Below are positions 27,738 through 37,405 of a stretch of 64,000 bases of DNA, piece by piece. The notes under the pieces are model-generated. The model searched no databases. It worked only from the letters and a program-made list of their open reading frames with translations, and was not told where the DNA came from. The stretch spans positions 54,426-118,425 of the forward strand of contig NZ_JADCKA010000005.1 of the NCBI RefSeq assembly GCF_014982745.1, in the 5' to 3' direction. Source of the DNA: Gallibacter intestinalis (GTDB lineage Bacteria; Bacillota; Clostridia; Peptostreptococcales; Anaerovoracaceae). The position numbers were made by a program, and so were the translations under genes. The stretch's first letter is position 1; every line of letters begins with the position of its first letter.

Positions 27738-28109
27738 ATGAACATAGTTATAAACAACACATCAATGCAACCTATTTACGAGCAAATAGTGGATCAAGTG
27801 AAACAGCTTATTTTAACTGATAGGCTCGCTGAGCACGACCCGTTGCCATCTGTAAGAAGTTTGGCAAAGGATCTTCGCATCAGTGCACTTACTGTTAAAA
27901 AAGCTTACGATACTTTGGAAGAAGCCGGATTTATCGTTACAGTTCATGGCAAAGGGAGCTTTGTTGCTTCCACTAATAGAGAACTGGCAAGGGAAGAGGC
28001 CTTAAAAGTGACAGAAGATGCTTTTGAGAAGGCAATAATAAAAGCCAGAGCCTGTTCCATGAGCGACGATGAAATCATTGAGCTTGTAAGGCTTTTAATG
28101 GAAGGATAA
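27738..28109 (+). CDS. GntR-family regulator, YtrA subfamily
   Basis: The 123-residue protein has the GntR winged helix (PLPSVRSLAKDLRISALTVKKAYDTLEEAGF) and only a short dimerisation tail, which defines the YtrA subfamily. These regulators repress adjacent ABC transporter genes and often respond to cell-wall antibiotics. It starts just after the palindromic operator at 27701-27723 and is followed by an ATPase gene 4 bp downstream. Confidence 0.92.
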   Translation: MNIVINNTSMQPIYEQIVDQVKQLILTDRLAEHDPLPSVRSLAKDLRISALTVKKAYDTLEEAGFIVTVHGKGSFVASTNRELAREEALKVTEDAFEKAIIKARACSMSDDEIIELVRLLMEG

Positions 28110-28113
28110 GAAT

Positions 28114-28962
28114 ATGCTTAAGGTTAGAGGATTGAAAAAGAATTATGGAGACTTCTGTCTCGATGTGAGCCTTGAAGTAAAAAAAGGCTACATTACTGGG
28201 TTAATAGGTCGAAACGGTGCAGGCAAAAGTACACTTTTCAAGGCAATCATGGGACTTGTCAAAATGGACGATGGAGATATAGAAGTCTTTAATGATGAGG
28301 GATTTTATAGCGAAATCGAAAAGAAGCGTATGCTTGGTGCCGTCTTTTCGGACAGTGGATTTAGCCAATATTTTAAAGTGAAGGAAATCGCCTCTCTTAT
28401 GGAGTCTATGTATCCTAAATTTGATAAAAATGGCTTTTTGGAAAGGTGCAAGGCATGGGAACTTCCTTTAAATAAAAGCATTAAAAAGTTTTCAAGCGGA
28501 ATGATAGCAAAGCTTAAAATAATAGCAGTAACATCTTACGGTGCAAGACTTTTGATTCTAGATGAGCCGACGGCAGGCCTTGATGTGGTGGCAAGAAGGG
28601 ATATGGCTGACATGATAAGAGAATATATGATGGACGGTGAACGGTCTGTGCTTATAAGTTCTCATATTTCCGGTGATATCGAAGGTCTTTGCGATGATGT
28701 ATATCTGATAGAAGACGGACAGATTTTGCTTCATGAGGAAACTGATACTATTAGAGACGGATATGGAATATTGAAAATGACATATGATCAGTATGAAAAA
28801 ATCGATAAAGAATTTTTATTGAAAATCAAAAAAGAAAAAACTGGTGTTATAGCTCTGACCGACAGGCGCAACTACTATGAAGAGAACTATTCCGGTATCG
28901 TTATTGAAAGGGGAAATGTAGACGATATTATATCCCTTATGGCAAGAGGTGATGAAAAATGA
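28114..28962 (+). CDS. ABC transporter ATP-binding protein
   Basis: The 282-residue ATPase has Walker A GRNGAGKST, signature FSSGMIAKLK and Walker B LLILDEPTAGLD. The signature replaces the usual SGG with SSG, a change common among BcrA/YtrB-like exporters. It is translated with the GntR gene upstream and overlaps the permease gene by 4 bp. The operon looks like an YtrA-regulated peptide or drug exporter. Confidence 0.92.
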   Translation: MLKVRGLKKNYGDFCLDVSLEVKKGYITGLIGRNGAGKSTLFKAIMGLVKMDDGDIEVFNDEGFYSEIEKKRMLGAVFSDSGFSQYFKVKEIASLMESMYPKFDKNGFLERCKAWELPLNKSIKKFSSGMIAKLKIIAVTSYGARLLILDEPTAGLDVVARRDMADMIREYMMDGERSVLISSHISGDIEGLCDDVYLIEDGQILLHEETDTIRDGYGILKMTYDQYEKIDKEFLLKIKKEKTGVIALTDRRNYYEENYSGIVIERGNVDDIISLMARGDEK

Positions 28963-29633
28963 AAGGACTGTTAAAAAAAGATATGCTTTTCATAAAGCAG
29001 CAGGACTTTATGATAGCGATACTACTGGTTGTAGTTGCGGTAATAACGTTAACCAGTGCAACAAAAAATGGAAGCTTCAGTACGGGCTTTATGTGTGGAT
29101 ATCTTGTTATGATAGGTGCAGTCATGGGGCTTATGACGATTTCATACGATGAGGCGGATAATGGATTCATTTATCTTATGACCATGCCATTTACAAGGAA
29201 AATGTATGTGACATCGAAATATCTTACATGCTTGTTGGCTGCAGTAGCGGCTTCGGTTATTGCTGTGGTACTTATGATAATCAGTAGCAACATGACAGGA
29301 AATCAGACTAATTTGGAAGAAGGAGCGTACACTTTGATTAGTCTCACATGTGCAAGTATGGTGATTGCTTCCATAGGTATTCCGACATATCTTAAATTTG
29401 GATCACAAAAAGGTGTATTTGCAGTACTGGTGGCTTGTGTAGTGATTTTCATAGCTTGTTATGCTTTTGCTAAAATATTAAGTTTGTATGATATAGACAT
29501 AGATGGATTGATTGAGTCTTTGGGAAGTCTGGGGAAAATGTCATTTTCAATTCTATTGCTTGTGGTTACGGGGATAATAGTTCTTATATCTTGGTATCTA
29601 GCTCAGAAAGTAATATATAAAAAGGAATTTTAG
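28959..29633 (+). CDS. ABC-2 type transporter permease
   Basis: The 224-residue protein has about six membrane helices: residues 17-34, 45-60, 85-110, 120-140, 155-175 and 195-217. MTMPFTRKMYVTSKYL before a helix is typical of ABC-2 permeases of this exporter class. The ATG overlaps the ATPase stop, so the two are coupled. The exported compound is unknown. Confidence 0.85.
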   Translation: MKGLLKKDMLFIKQQDFMIAILLVVVAVITLTSATKNGSFSTGFMCGYLVMIGAVMGLMTISYDEADNGFIYLMTMPFTRKMYVTSKYLTCLLAAVAASVIAVVLMIISSNMTGNQTNLEEGAYTLISLTCASMVIASIGIPTYLKFGSQKGVFAVLVACVVIFIACYAFAKILSLYDIDIDGLIESLGSLGKMSFSILLLVVTGIIVLISWYLAQKVIYKKEF

Positions 29634-29660
29634 TTTATCGTTTCGCAACTTATGTGCATA

Positions 29661-29669
29661 TGCTATAAT
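29661..29669 (+). promoter_or_regulatory. Extended -10 promoter
   Basis: TGCTATAAT is a perfect extended -10, 44 bp before the DUF4234 gene. No clear -35 is seen at the usual distance. Confidence 0.5.
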
Positions 29670-29712
29670 AACAGGCGAAAGCTTATAACTATGTTAAACG
29701 AAGGAGTAAGAA

Positions 29713-30081
29713 ATGGAAAGAAGCTTGCCTGTAAGCATACTGTTGACAATTATAACCTGCGGTATATACGGCATCTACTGGTTTATAGTTTTGACCGATG
29801 AGGTAAATCAGCATTCAGGTGAAGATGATACTTCCGGCGGTATTGCATTCTTGCTTACACTGGTGACATGCGGCATTTATGGCATATACTGGGCTTATCG
29901 TATGGGAATAAAAACAGGTATTATGAAGGAAAAAAGAGGCGGCGGAAGCTCCGATGATAGGATAGTATATTTGATACTTGAATTGTTTGGCCTTGGCATT
30001 ATCGTATATGCATTGGCACAGAACGAAATAAATAATACTTTGATTTATAAAGAAGCCATGAGAGATATGGGAAGAATGTAA
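29713..30081 (+). CDS. DUF4234 membrane protein
   Basis: The 122-residue protein shows two copies of the DUF4234 hallmark TCGIYGIYW, each within a membrane helix (around residues 10-27 and 48-67), then a third helix near 90-105. The function of the family is unknown. It starts after an extended -10 promoter at 29661 and runs into a DUF2752 gene 7 bp later; the pairing of these two families is frequent in Firmicutes. Confidence 0.85.
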   Translation: MERSLPVSILLTIITCGIYGIYWFIVLTDEVNQHSGEDDTSGGIAFLLTLVTCGIYGIYWAYRMGIKTGIMKEKRGGGSSDDRIVYLILELFGLGIIVYALAQNEINNTLIYKEAMRDMGRM

Positions 30082-30088
30082 GGCATCT

Positions 30089-30469
30089 ATGACAGAAATA
30101 AAAGAGAGAAAGAAAAAAGCGATTATTATATGGGGAGGGGCGATTCTGATGGGAATTGCCGCTTCCTTTGTAATGATAAGGCTAAACTTTTATCTGCCTT
30201 GCCCCTTCAGAAGCCTGACCGGCTATCTGTGTCCTGGCTGCGGTGCAACTCGCATGTTTTTAAATCTGTTTCAGCTGGACTTTATCGGGGCATTTAAAAG
30301 TAATGGTATGCTGCTTATTTCTCTGCCCTTTATACTGTTTATATTGGCGGAAATGACAGTATCATATGTAAATGACGGAAAACTTACAAATTCAAAGATA
30401 AGTGGCAGGATTGCCGTTGCTCTCATAGCGTGTTTTGTGGTTTTCGGCATTTTAAGAAATCTGATTTAA
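30089..30469 (+). CDS. DUF2752 membrane protein
   Basis: The 126-residue protein has the DUF2752 signature CPFRSLTGYLCPGCGATRMF with its conserved cysteines, between helices at about 11-32 and 65-90, and a third near 105-124. The function is unknown. It forms a small operon with the DUF4234 gene. Confidence 0.85.
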   Translation: MTEIKERKKKAIIIWGGAILMGIAASFVMIRLNFYLPCPFRSLTGYLCPGCGATRMFLNLFQLDFIGAFKSNGMLLISLPFILFILAEMTVSYVNDGKLTNSKISGRIAVALIACFVVFGILRNLI

Positions 30470-30492
30470 AGGATTATAAGGAGGATAAATAT

Positions 30493-31038
30493 ATGAAACT
30501 TATGATAGCTTCGGATATACACGGCTCTGCAAAATACTGCAGACAGCTGCTTGAGGCATATGACAGAGAAAAACCGGATAAACTTATAATTTTGGGAGAT
30601 ATACTTTATCACGGTCCGAGAAATGACTTGCCTGAGGAATACGCACCTAAGAAAGTAATAGAAATGCTAAATCCCATGGCGGAAAATCTGCTTTGCGTGA
30701 GAGGAAACTGCGATACAGAAGTGGATCAGATGGTTTTGGATTTTCCTGTTTTGGCTGATTATGCTCTTGTTTATGTGGATGGACATACAATGTTTTTAAC
30801 CCACGGACATGTGTATAATAGAGATAATCTTCCTAAGATAAAAGAGGGTGATATTTTGGTAAATGGACACACCCATGTGCCTGTATTTAAAAAAGAACAA
30901 TCTTACACCTATGTAAACCCGGGTTCAGTGTCGATTCCAAAGGAAAACAGTGAAAGAAGCTACATTATTTATGAGAAAGAAGCCTTTATTTTCAAGGATT
31001 TGAGCGGTCATGAATATGCGCATTATAATTATCTATAA
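30493..31038 (+). CDS. yfcE: YfcE-type phosphodiesterase
   Basis: The 181-residue calcineurin-like metallophosphoesterase has all metal-binding motifs in order: DIHGS, GDILYHGPRN, GNCD, THGH and GHTH. The E. coli relative hydrolyses artificial phosphodiesters and its natural substrate is not firmly known. ATG 30493 has an AAGGAGG site; the longer frame begins inside the previous gene and is unlikely. Confidence 0.92.
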   Translation: MKLMIASDIHGSAKYCRQLLEAYDREKPDKLIILGDILYHGPRNDLPEEYAPKKVIEMLNPMAENLLCVRGNCDTEVDQMVLDFPVLADYALVYVDGHTMFLTHGHVYNRDNLPKIKEGDILVNGHTHVPVFKKEQSYTYVNPGSVSIPKENSERSYIIYEKEAFIFKDLSGHEYAHYNYL

Positions 31039-31083
31039 TAAATTTTTAAAGTATAGATATAGACTATAGACTGTGTATTTTTT

Positions 31084-31113
31084 TTGTGAAATAAACTATA
31101 ATTTATGTATAAT
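31084..31113 (+). promoter_or_regulatory. Promoter of cysteine desulfidase gene
   Basis: TTGTGA (31084-31089) and TATAAT (31108-31113) are 18 bp apart in an AT-rich leader, 29 bp before the start codon. A second TATAAT lies at 31097. Confidence 0.5.
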
Positions 31114-31142
31114 TTTTTATGTATATTAAGGAGGGAGAAGTC

Positions 31143-32441
31143 ATGGATCATAAGTTGATATGTGATATTCTTAACAGTGAAATGGTAGTGGCAACAGGCT
31201 GTACTGAGCCTGCAGCTATCGCATTGACAGCGGCTACTGCCAGAACTCATTTGGAAGGAAAAGTTAGTAAGGTAAAAGTAAGCGCCAGCGTTAACATGAT
31301 TAAGAACGCGATGTCTGCAGGCATTCCTGGCACAGAGTACATGGGAATGGACTATGCGGCAGCTCTCGGAGCAACAGGCGGAGATGTTAGCCGTGGACTT
31401 CAGGTAGTTGACCACGCAAGCAAGGAAGCAATCGAAGAAGCTGCAGCACTTGTTCACAGCGGCAACGTTGAAATGAGCAAGTCTGAAAACCCAGAAAAAC
31501 TCTACATTGATGTTACTCTGGAAAGTGAAACAGGTCATACTGCAAGAGCTATAATCGCATCCGCTCACACTAACGTAATCTACGAAGAAAAGGACGGAGA
31601 AGTTATCAGCCAGCATGATGTTGGAACTCTTGTAGAAGGTGTACCTGCAGAAAAGATTATCGAAACACTCAGCATCGAAACAATCTACAATTTTGTTAAC
31701 GAACTTGACCGTGAAAAGGATGACCTTCACATGATCGAAAACGCTATCGCTATCAACTCCAAGATAAGCGAAGTTGGTCTTGAAGGAACATATGGCCTGA
31801 ATATCGGTAAAAACATTGCAAGAGCAAGAGAAAAGGGATACATCGGAGATGACCTGGTAACAAGAGCTATGGAAGCAACTTCCGCAGGTGCTGATGCCAG
31901 AATGGCAGGAGCAAATGTTCCAGTAGTAACAAACTCCGGTTCCGGAAACCAGGGTATTACTGCTACAGTATCCGTACTTTCCGCAGCTAAGACTCTCGGA
32001 GCTGACGAAGATAAGACTTTCCGTGCGGTAACTTTAAGTAACCTGATCGGAATTCATATTCACGCACGTTTCGGACTTCTGTCTGCTCTGTGCGGAGCTA
32101 CAGTTGCAGGAACAGGAGCAGCATGCGGTATCGTATATCTGCTGGGCGGCGGCGTAGAAGAAATGAAATACGCTGTTAACAACATGATGGGCGACGTTAC
32201 AGGTATGATGTGCGACGGAGCAAAGGCTGACTGTGCTCTTAAGATCAGCACATGCATCAACGCTGCATGTCACTGCGCATTCATGGCTATGGATCATGTA
32301 TATGTTAAGAACACAGACGGTATCGTTGAAACAGATGCGGAAAAGACTATCATCAACTTTACAGAACTCGGAAACAAGGGTTCTCAGGTGATGGACAATC
32401 TCATCCTTGATATTATGCTGAACAAAGAAGGACGTTACTAA
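31143..32441 (+). CDS. cyuA: L-cysteine desulfidase family protein (CyuA/UPF0597)
   Basis: The 432-residue protein belongs to the UPF0597 family, distant relatives of serine dehydratase alpha chains. Cysteines in VVATGCTEPAAIAL, in the CGATVAGTGAACG segment and in MMCDGAKADCALK are those expected for its 4Fe-4S cluster. Members break cysteine into pyruvate, sulfide and ammonia. Together with SdaA and SstT this widens pyruvate supply from amino acids. ATG 31143 is preferred because AAGGAGGGAG lies upstream; ATG 31119 precedes that site. Confidence 0.88.
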   Translation: MDHKLICDILNSEMVVATGCTEPAAIALTAATARTHLEGKVSKVKVSASVNMIKNAMSAGIPGTEYMGMDYAAALGATGGDVSRGLQVVDHASKEAIEEAAALVHSGNVEMSKSENPEKLYIDVTLESETGHTARAIIASAHTNVIYEEKDGEVISQHDVGTLVEGVPAEKIIETLSIETIYNFVNELDREKDDLHMIENAIAINSKISEVGLEGTYGLNIGKNIARAREKGYIGDDLVTRAMEATSAGADARMAGANVPVVTNSGSGNQGITATVSVLSAAKTLGADEDKTFRAVTLSNLIGIHIHARFGLLSALCGATVAGTGAACGIVYLLGGGVEEMKYAVNNMMGDVTGMMCDGAKADCALKISTCINAACHCAFMAMDHVYVKNTDGIVETDAEKTIINFTELGNKGSQVMDNLILDIMLNKEGRY

Positions 32442-32481
32442 TACAGCTTACTGATAAGCTAAAACGCTGATTTTTCAGTTG

Positions 32482-32514
32482 GGGGAGGGGCAATCGTTGC
32501 CCTCCCTTTTTTTC
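32482..32514 (+). terminator. Intrinsic terminator after cyuA
   Basis: GGGAGGGGCAA and TTGCCCTCCC form a very stable stem followed by TTTTTTT. Confidence 0.93.
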
Positions 32515-32628
32515 GTGTAAAATCACATATATTTAACAATACTTTGGTAGACATGTTAACCATAATGTGGTTTACTAATGGGGATGGAGCAAAGCATTAA
32601 ACATACTTGTGAAAGGCGGATAAAAGAG

Positions 32629-33345
32629 ATGCTTAAAATTAACAATCTAACCAAACGATACGGAGATAAAAAGGCAGTGGATAATCTTTCTTTGCATATA
32701 CAGAAAGGTGAAATCTACGGCTTTATCGGTCATAACGGCGCAGGAAAGACGACTACAATAAAATCCTGCTGCGGGATACTTAACTTTGATGAAGGAGATA
32801 TTTTAGTGGATGGTGTTTCCATTAAAGATGATCCATTATCATGTAAAAAGAAGATTGCATATATTCCGGACAATCCGGATTTATATGAGTTCCTGTCGGG
32901 AATCAAATATTTGAATTTTGTAGCCGATGTGTTCGGTGTAAGCAGACAGGACAGAGAAGAGCGCATAAGCAAATATGCCGATATGTTTGAACTTACAAAG
33001 GATTTGGCACAGCCGATAAATGCCTATTCCCACGGTATGAAGCAAAAGCTGGCGGTTATTTCGGCTTTGATTCATGATCCTAAGCTTATAATCATGGATG
33101 AGCCTTTTGTGGGGCTTGATCCAAAGGCTTCCCATCTTCTCAAGCAGACCATGAGAGAACACTGTGACAGAGGCGGGGCGATATTCTTTTCCACCCATGT
33201 GCTGGAAGTTGCCGAAAAGCTCTGTGATAAGGTGGCTATAATCAAGGGCGGTAAGCTTATTACATCGGGCACCATGGAGGAAGTTAAGGGAGATGCTTCT
33301 CTGGAACATGTATTCCTGGAATTGGAGGGAGAAAAAGATGCTTAA
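32629..33345 (+). CDS. ABC transporter ATP-binding protein
   Basis: The 238-residue ATPase has Walker A GHNGAGKTT, signature YSHGMKQKLA and Walker B LIIMDEPFVGLD. The signature SHGM is common in ABC-2 exporter ATPases. ATG 32629 begins the conserved MLKINNLTKRYG; the in-frame ATG at 32578 adds 17 residues with no ribosome binding site. It overlaps the permease gene by 8 bp. Confidence 0.92.
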   Translation: MLKINNLTKRYGDKKAVDNLSLHIQKGEIYGFIGHNGAGKTTTIKSCCGILNFDEGDILVDGVSIKDDPLSCKKKIAYIPDNPDLYEFLSGIKYLNFVADVFGVSRQDREERISKYADMFELTKDLAQPINAYSHGMKQKLAVISALIHDPKLIIMDEPFVGLDPKASHLLKQTMREHCDRGGAIFFSTHVLEVAEKLCDKVAIIKGGKLITSGTMEEVKGDASLEHVFLELEGEKDA

Positions 33346-34969
33346 ACTTCTCATTTCCATAAAGATGAAAGCCATGTTTGAGGGGATGTTTGCTTCTTCC
33401 AAGACAAAGGGCGGAAAGTCCTCAAAAAAAGAAAAGAGCGGCAAAGGTAAAATGGCTTCATACATTTTCCTTATAATCTTCCTTGTGGTTATCGTAGGCG
33501 GTTTGTTTGCTACGATATTTTGGCAGATAGGAAGGCCATTTATAGCTTTAGGTCTAGGTTGGCTGTATTTTGCGATGATGGGTATCTTTGTATTTCTACT
33601 GTGCTTTGTGGGAAGCGTATTTGTAACCCAAACGCAGATATACGAATCAAAAGACAATGAACTGTTACTGTCGATGCCTGTTAAGCCTTCGATGATACTG
33701 GCTTCTAGGATGATTTCCCTGCTTTTGTTAAACTATGCCTATGAGATGATAATTGCTCTGCCTGCGGGAATAGTTTACGGAGCGCTGGGCGGATTTACCG
33801 CAGGTGGCGTCGTTGCGTATATTCTGTGTATATTGCTGCTCCCACTTTTGGCAGTCACTGTATCATCGCTGTTTGGATGGATTGTGGCAGCTATCAGTTC
33901 TAAAATGAAAAGCAAGAGAATAGTCAGCATGGCACTTTCTCTGATACTATTTGGACTTTACATGTATGTGTGCATGCAGTGGCAGATGTATGTGCAAAAG
34001 CTTATCGAAAATGGACAGGCTGTGGCAGAGGCAATAAAGGGAACGCTGCCGCCGTTTTATCACATGGGCGTTGCTATAAGCGATGGCAATATAATTTCCA
34101 TGCTGATATTTGCACTGTGGACAATTTTGCCTTTTGCACTTATATATCTGTTCGTTTCAAGGAGCTTTATAAAGATTGCTACAGCCAAGAGAGGCGGTGC
34201 GAAGATAGAATACAGAAAGAAGGCCATGAAGGAAAGTGGCATCAAAAAGGCTCTTCTCGTAAACGAAATGAGAAGGCTTGGAAGCAGCAACATGTATATG
34301 TTCAATGCGGCTATTGGTCTTGCCTTTATGGTGGGTATTTCCGTGTATCTCGCAATTAAGAGCGGCGATTTTGCTCCGGTAATCGCCATGATAGATCCTA
34401 CACATATGATGACTGCAGCAATGGGATGTCTGCTTATTATGGCAATGGCTTCCCTTACGATAATATCAGCACCTACGATTTCTCTGGAAGCAAAGACACT
34501 GTGGATTTTAAAATCCCTTCCATTGGCAGGAAGAGATGTGCTGTGGGCAAAGGCGATGATGCATATTGTAATAAGCTTGCCATTTGTGCTGGTATCGGCG
34601 ATTATTTTGGCTGTTACATATGAAATGAATATTGTGGGAATCGCATTAATGATACTGGTGCCGTGCGCTTTTGTGGCGCTTACTGGTATAGCAGGCGTTA
34701 TAATCAATCTGAAATATCCTAAGTTTAACTGGGTAAATGAATCTGCTGCAGTTAAACAGGGCTTGGCTCCGACTGTGGCCATACTGGTTTCCATGGCTCT
34801 TGTGGTGATACCTGTGCTTTTGTATTTCTTTGTTATAAAGGATACTGGGCTTAACATGGAAATTTATATGACATTGGTATTGGTTATATTTGCAGTCCTT
34901 ACCGTTCTAGCATATAGGTATCTTATGACTGTAGGAGTACGCAAGTTTGAAAAGCTGCAAAGTGAATAG
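33338..34969 (+). CDS. Large ABC exporter permease
   Basis: The 543-residue protein has about 12-14 membrane helices in two halves, separated by a soluble stretch near residues 285-310 (KRGGAKIEYRKKAMKE). The size and layout fit large single-chain ABC-2 exporter permeases. ATG 33338 follows GGAGGGAG and overlaps the ATPase gene. Substrate unknown. Confidence 0.85.
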   Translation: MLKLLISIKMKAMFEGMFASSKTKGGKSSKKEKSGKGKMASYIFLIIFLVVIVGGLFATIFWQIGRPFIALGLGWLYFAMMGIFVFLLCFVGSVFVTQTQIYESKDNELLLSMPVKPSMILASRMISLLLLNYAYEMIIALPAGIVYGALGGFTAGGVVAYILCILLLPLLAVTVSSLFGWIVAAISSKMKSKRIVSMALSLILFGLYMYVCMQWQMYVQKLIENGQAVAEAIKGTLPPFYHMGVAISDGNIISMLIFALWTILPFALIYLFVSRSFIKIATAKRGGAKIEYRKKAMKESGIKKALLVNEMRRLGSSNMYMFNAAIGLAFMVGISVYLAIKSGDFAPVIAMIDPTHMMTAAMGCLLIMAMASLTIISAPTISLEAKTLWILKSLPLAGRDVLWAKAMMHIVISLPFVLVSAIILAVTYEMNIVGIALMILVPCAFVALTGIAGVIINLKYPKFNWVNESAAVKQGLAPTVAILVSMALVVIPVLLYFFVIKDTGLNMEIYMTLVLVIFAVLTVLAYRYLMTVGVRKFEKLQSE

Positions 34970-34995
34970 AAAATAAAAGAAATTGAGTTAAAATA

Positions 34996-35046
34996 AAACA
35001 CTCGGCTGAATTATAATCCTTAATCATCAGTCGAGTGTTTTTTTCT
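34996..35046. terminator. Bidirectional terminator
   Basis: AAACACTCGGCTGA and TCAGTCGAGTGTTT form a long stem with A- and T-runs on both sides. It lies between the ABC permease gene and the convergent ketopantoate reductase gene and can serve both. Confidence 0.85.
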
Positions 35047-35049
35047 TAA

Positions 35050-35991
35050 TTAGATTCTTTTTACTAACTGTGTATATAGTTCTTTGGTGAGGGGAACAGG
35101 AACATTTAACCTGTCTGCCTCTTTAATTATATAGCCGCTGAACATGTCCAGTTCTGTGGGTTTGCCGTCATGAAAATCCCTTTGAAGGGAAGTTGTTGAT
35201 GTGGCAGGAAATACATAGCGAAACTTTCTCATAAGCTCATCTATATCCGCCTGTGTAACATTTATGTTTTTCGCTTTTGCTACACTCCATGCCTCATCCA
35301 TAAGGGTTTCAAACTGTGCGGTTCTTTCAGGATTTTCCCTGATATGGCCTGTGTCGCAGTCATAGTATGCGGTGATGACATTTTGCGAGCAGTTGAGTAT
35401 ATATTTGTTCCATGTTTCAGCCTCTATGTCTGCAGGAATCTGACAGTCGATACCTGCTTCTTTTAAGAAGGCATTGACGATATGAACGGCAGCATTGTGT
35501 CTTTCGTCATTTACAATAGTGCCCATATATAATGGGGCGATAGTTCCTACTTGGCTTATGGAGAAGTCCTCATTGGCAAAGGCCGAAATATATATGAGGG
35601 AATCCAAAACGATATTCTTTGGAAAGGCCTTGCGTATTTTTTCGGCGTTGTCAACTCCGTTCATTACCGGAACTATGATTGTATTAGCAGCTACCTGTTC
35701 CTTTAGCTCATTACAAACCTGTTCCACGGAAAAACCTTTGACGCATATAAAGATAATATCCTGGGCTCCGATATCGGAGGTTTCGGTCACCTTTTCCGGA
35801 TATGCAGTAAAGCTGCCGTGTATTTCGCTTTTCATAGATATTCCATTTTGAGATAGACTTTCTTTGCGGCTGCCACGGGCTGCCAATGTTATATGCTCAT
35901 AATGCTTACATAGCATGGCTGCGATGTATCCGCCGACGCCACCGATACCGACAACTGCAGCACGCAGATCATTAAAATTATTATTCATCAT
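35050..35991 (-). CDS. 2-dehydropantoate 2-reductase family protein
   Basis: The 313-residue protein has the N-terminal Rossmann motif GIGGVGGYIAAML and the KGFSVE, MNGVDNAEKI and GKPTELDMFSGYI segments of the ApbA/PanE family. Members reduce ketopantoate with NADPH in pantothenate synthesis, but many paralogues act on other substrates. No pan genes lie nearby, so the pathway is unsure. The next gene upstream on the same strand is a racemase, 22 bp away. Confidence 0.85.
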   Translation of the reverse strand: MMNNNFNDLRAAVVGIGGVGGYIAAMLCKHYEHITLAARGSRKESLSQNGISMKSEIHGSFTAYPEKVTETSDIGAQDIIFICVKGFSVEQVCNELKEQVAANTIIVPVMNGVDNAEKIRKAFPKNIVLDSLIYISAFANEDFSISQVGTIAPLYMGTIVNDERHNAAVHIVNAFLKEAGIDCQIPADIEAETWNKYILNCSQNVITAYYDCDTGHIRENPERTAQFETLMDEAWSVAKAKNINVTQADIDELMRKFRYVFPATSTTSLQRDFHDGKPTELDMFSGYIIKEADRLNVPVPLTKELYTQLVKRI

Positions 35992-36013
35992 CTGAATTCC
36001 TTTCTATTGAAGT

Positions 36014-36697
36014 CTACATTTCACCGATGGCGAGCTTTGCAGCGGTAAGTCCGTGTATGATTGTAGTATCAAAGAGAGGAATGTCTGTATGCTCCTGCTG
36101 CATAAGAAGCCCTATTTCGGTGCAACCCAGTATAACTCCTTCGGCGCCTTGTGCCATAAGTTTTTCTGCAATGTGATAAAAGGCATCCTGGGATTCTTTC
36201 TTTACTATACCAAAGCCCGTTTCCTCATAAAGAACCTTATCTATAAATTCTCTGTCTGCTTCGTCAGGGATAATCACATCGAGGCCCTTGTCTATGAGGC
36301 GCTGCTTGTAAAAATCCTCTTCCATGGTAATGCGCGTACCCATCAGTCCTATGGTTTTGATTCCTTTGGAGAGGATATCATCAGCTGTTGCATCGGCTAT
36401 ATGAAGCAGAGGTGTGCTGACATTGGCTTCCAGGAAAGGAGCGTGCTTGTGCATTGTATTTGAGCAGATAATGTAAAAATCGCAACCGGCAGCTTCGATT
36501 TTTTTTGCTCCTTCCAAAAGCACCTGTTCCTGTTCGTCTTTGCGATTTACAAAAACATCCTGAAGATTGACATTTACCAGCACCATTTCAGCGCAGTTAT
36601 ATTCACCGAGCTTTTCGGCTATGTAGTTATTTATGTATTCGTACATTTGCAGTGAGGAGTGCCAGGAAAGTCCTCCTATAAGTCCTATGGTTTTCAT
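36014..36697 (-). CDS. Aspartate/glutamate racemase family protein
   Basis: The 227-residue protein has the two catalytic cysteines of the family, one in IICSNTMH (near residue 79) and one in ILGCTEIGLL (near 193). This is the YgeA-like broad amino acid racemase group. It may make D-amino acids for the wall or for fermentation. The start has AAAAAGGAGG. It likely shares a transcript with the reductase gene. Confidence 0.88.
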   Translation of the reverse strand: MKTIGLIGGLSWHSSLQMYEYINNYIAEKLGEYNCAEMVLVNVNLQDVFVNRKDEQEQVLLEGAKKIEAAGCDFYIICSNTMHKHAPFLEANVSTPLLHIADATADDILSKGIKTIGLMGTRITMEEDFYKQRLIDKGLDVIIPDEADREFIDKVLYEETGFGIVKKESQDAFYHIAEKLMAQGAEGVILGCTEIGLLMQQEHTDIPLFDTTIIHGLTAAKLAIGEM

Positions 36698-36810
36698 GGA
36701 TTTGTACCTCCTTTTTCCCGTATATGTAAAGTATACAACTTTTGGCGGAGTTTGTACCAGTTAATGTGTGATATAATATAAAATAGATAATAGAAAAGGA
36801 GTGATTTGAA

Positions 36811-37341
36811 ATGAAGGAAAGAAACGATATTTTAAAGGCTATGAAGGAAAGACGAAGCATCCGCGGATTTAAGCCGGATATGCCTTCTGAAGAGCTTATA
36901 GATGATGTTATTGAAGCGGGTCTTTATGCGGCCAGCGGCATGGGTATGCAGTCTCCGATAATAATAGAAGTAACAGATAAAGAAACAAGAGACAAGCTAT
37001 CTGCATTAAATGCTGAAATCATGGGTAAGGATATAGATCCATTTTATGGAGCTCCTGTTGTGCTTATCGTTTTGGCAGATAAAAATAGACCTACTTATGT
37101 ATATGACGGAAGCCTTGTCATGGGTAACATGATGCTTGCAGCTCACAGCCTGGGTCTTGGCAGCTGTTGGATTCACAGAGCCAAGGAGGAATTTGACAGA
37201 CCGGAAGGAAAGGAAATCCTTAAAAACCTTGGAATAGAAGGTGAATATGAGGGAATAGGCCACTGTGTTATCGGATATGTCAAAGATGAATATCCTAAGG
37301 CAGCGCCGAGAAATGAAGGCAGAGTGTATAAGATAAAATAA
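36811..37341 (+). CDS. Nitroreductase-family flavoprotein
   Basis: The 176-residue protein shows the family N-terminus MKERRSIRGFKPD, which binds FMN phosphate, and the GLGSCWIHRAKEE segment. Such proteins reduce nitro groups, quinones or enones with NAD(P)H. Its length is at the short end for the family. It is divergent from the racemase gene with a 113-bp gap. The substrate is unknown. Confidence 0.88.
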   Translation: MKERNDILKAMKERRSIRGFKPDMPSEELIDDVIEAGLYAASGMGMQSPIIIEVTDKETRDKLSALNAEIMGKDIDPFYGAPVVLIVLADKNRPTYVYDGSLVMGNMMLAAHSLGLGSCWIHRAKEEFDRPEGKEILKNLGIEGEYEGIGHCVIGYVKDEYPKAAPRNEGRVYKIK

Positions 37342-37360
37342 GTAATTTTGTATATATTGT

Positions 37361-37389
37361 AAAAGCGACCTTCTTGAGGGTCGCTTTTA
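37361..37389. terminator. Bidirectional terminator
   Basis: AAAAGCGACC-ttcttga-GGGTCGCTTTT is symmetrical and lies between the nitroreductase gene and the convergent ABC permease gene. Confidence 0.88.
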
Positions 37390-37405
37390 ATTTGAAAGTA
37401 TTTTA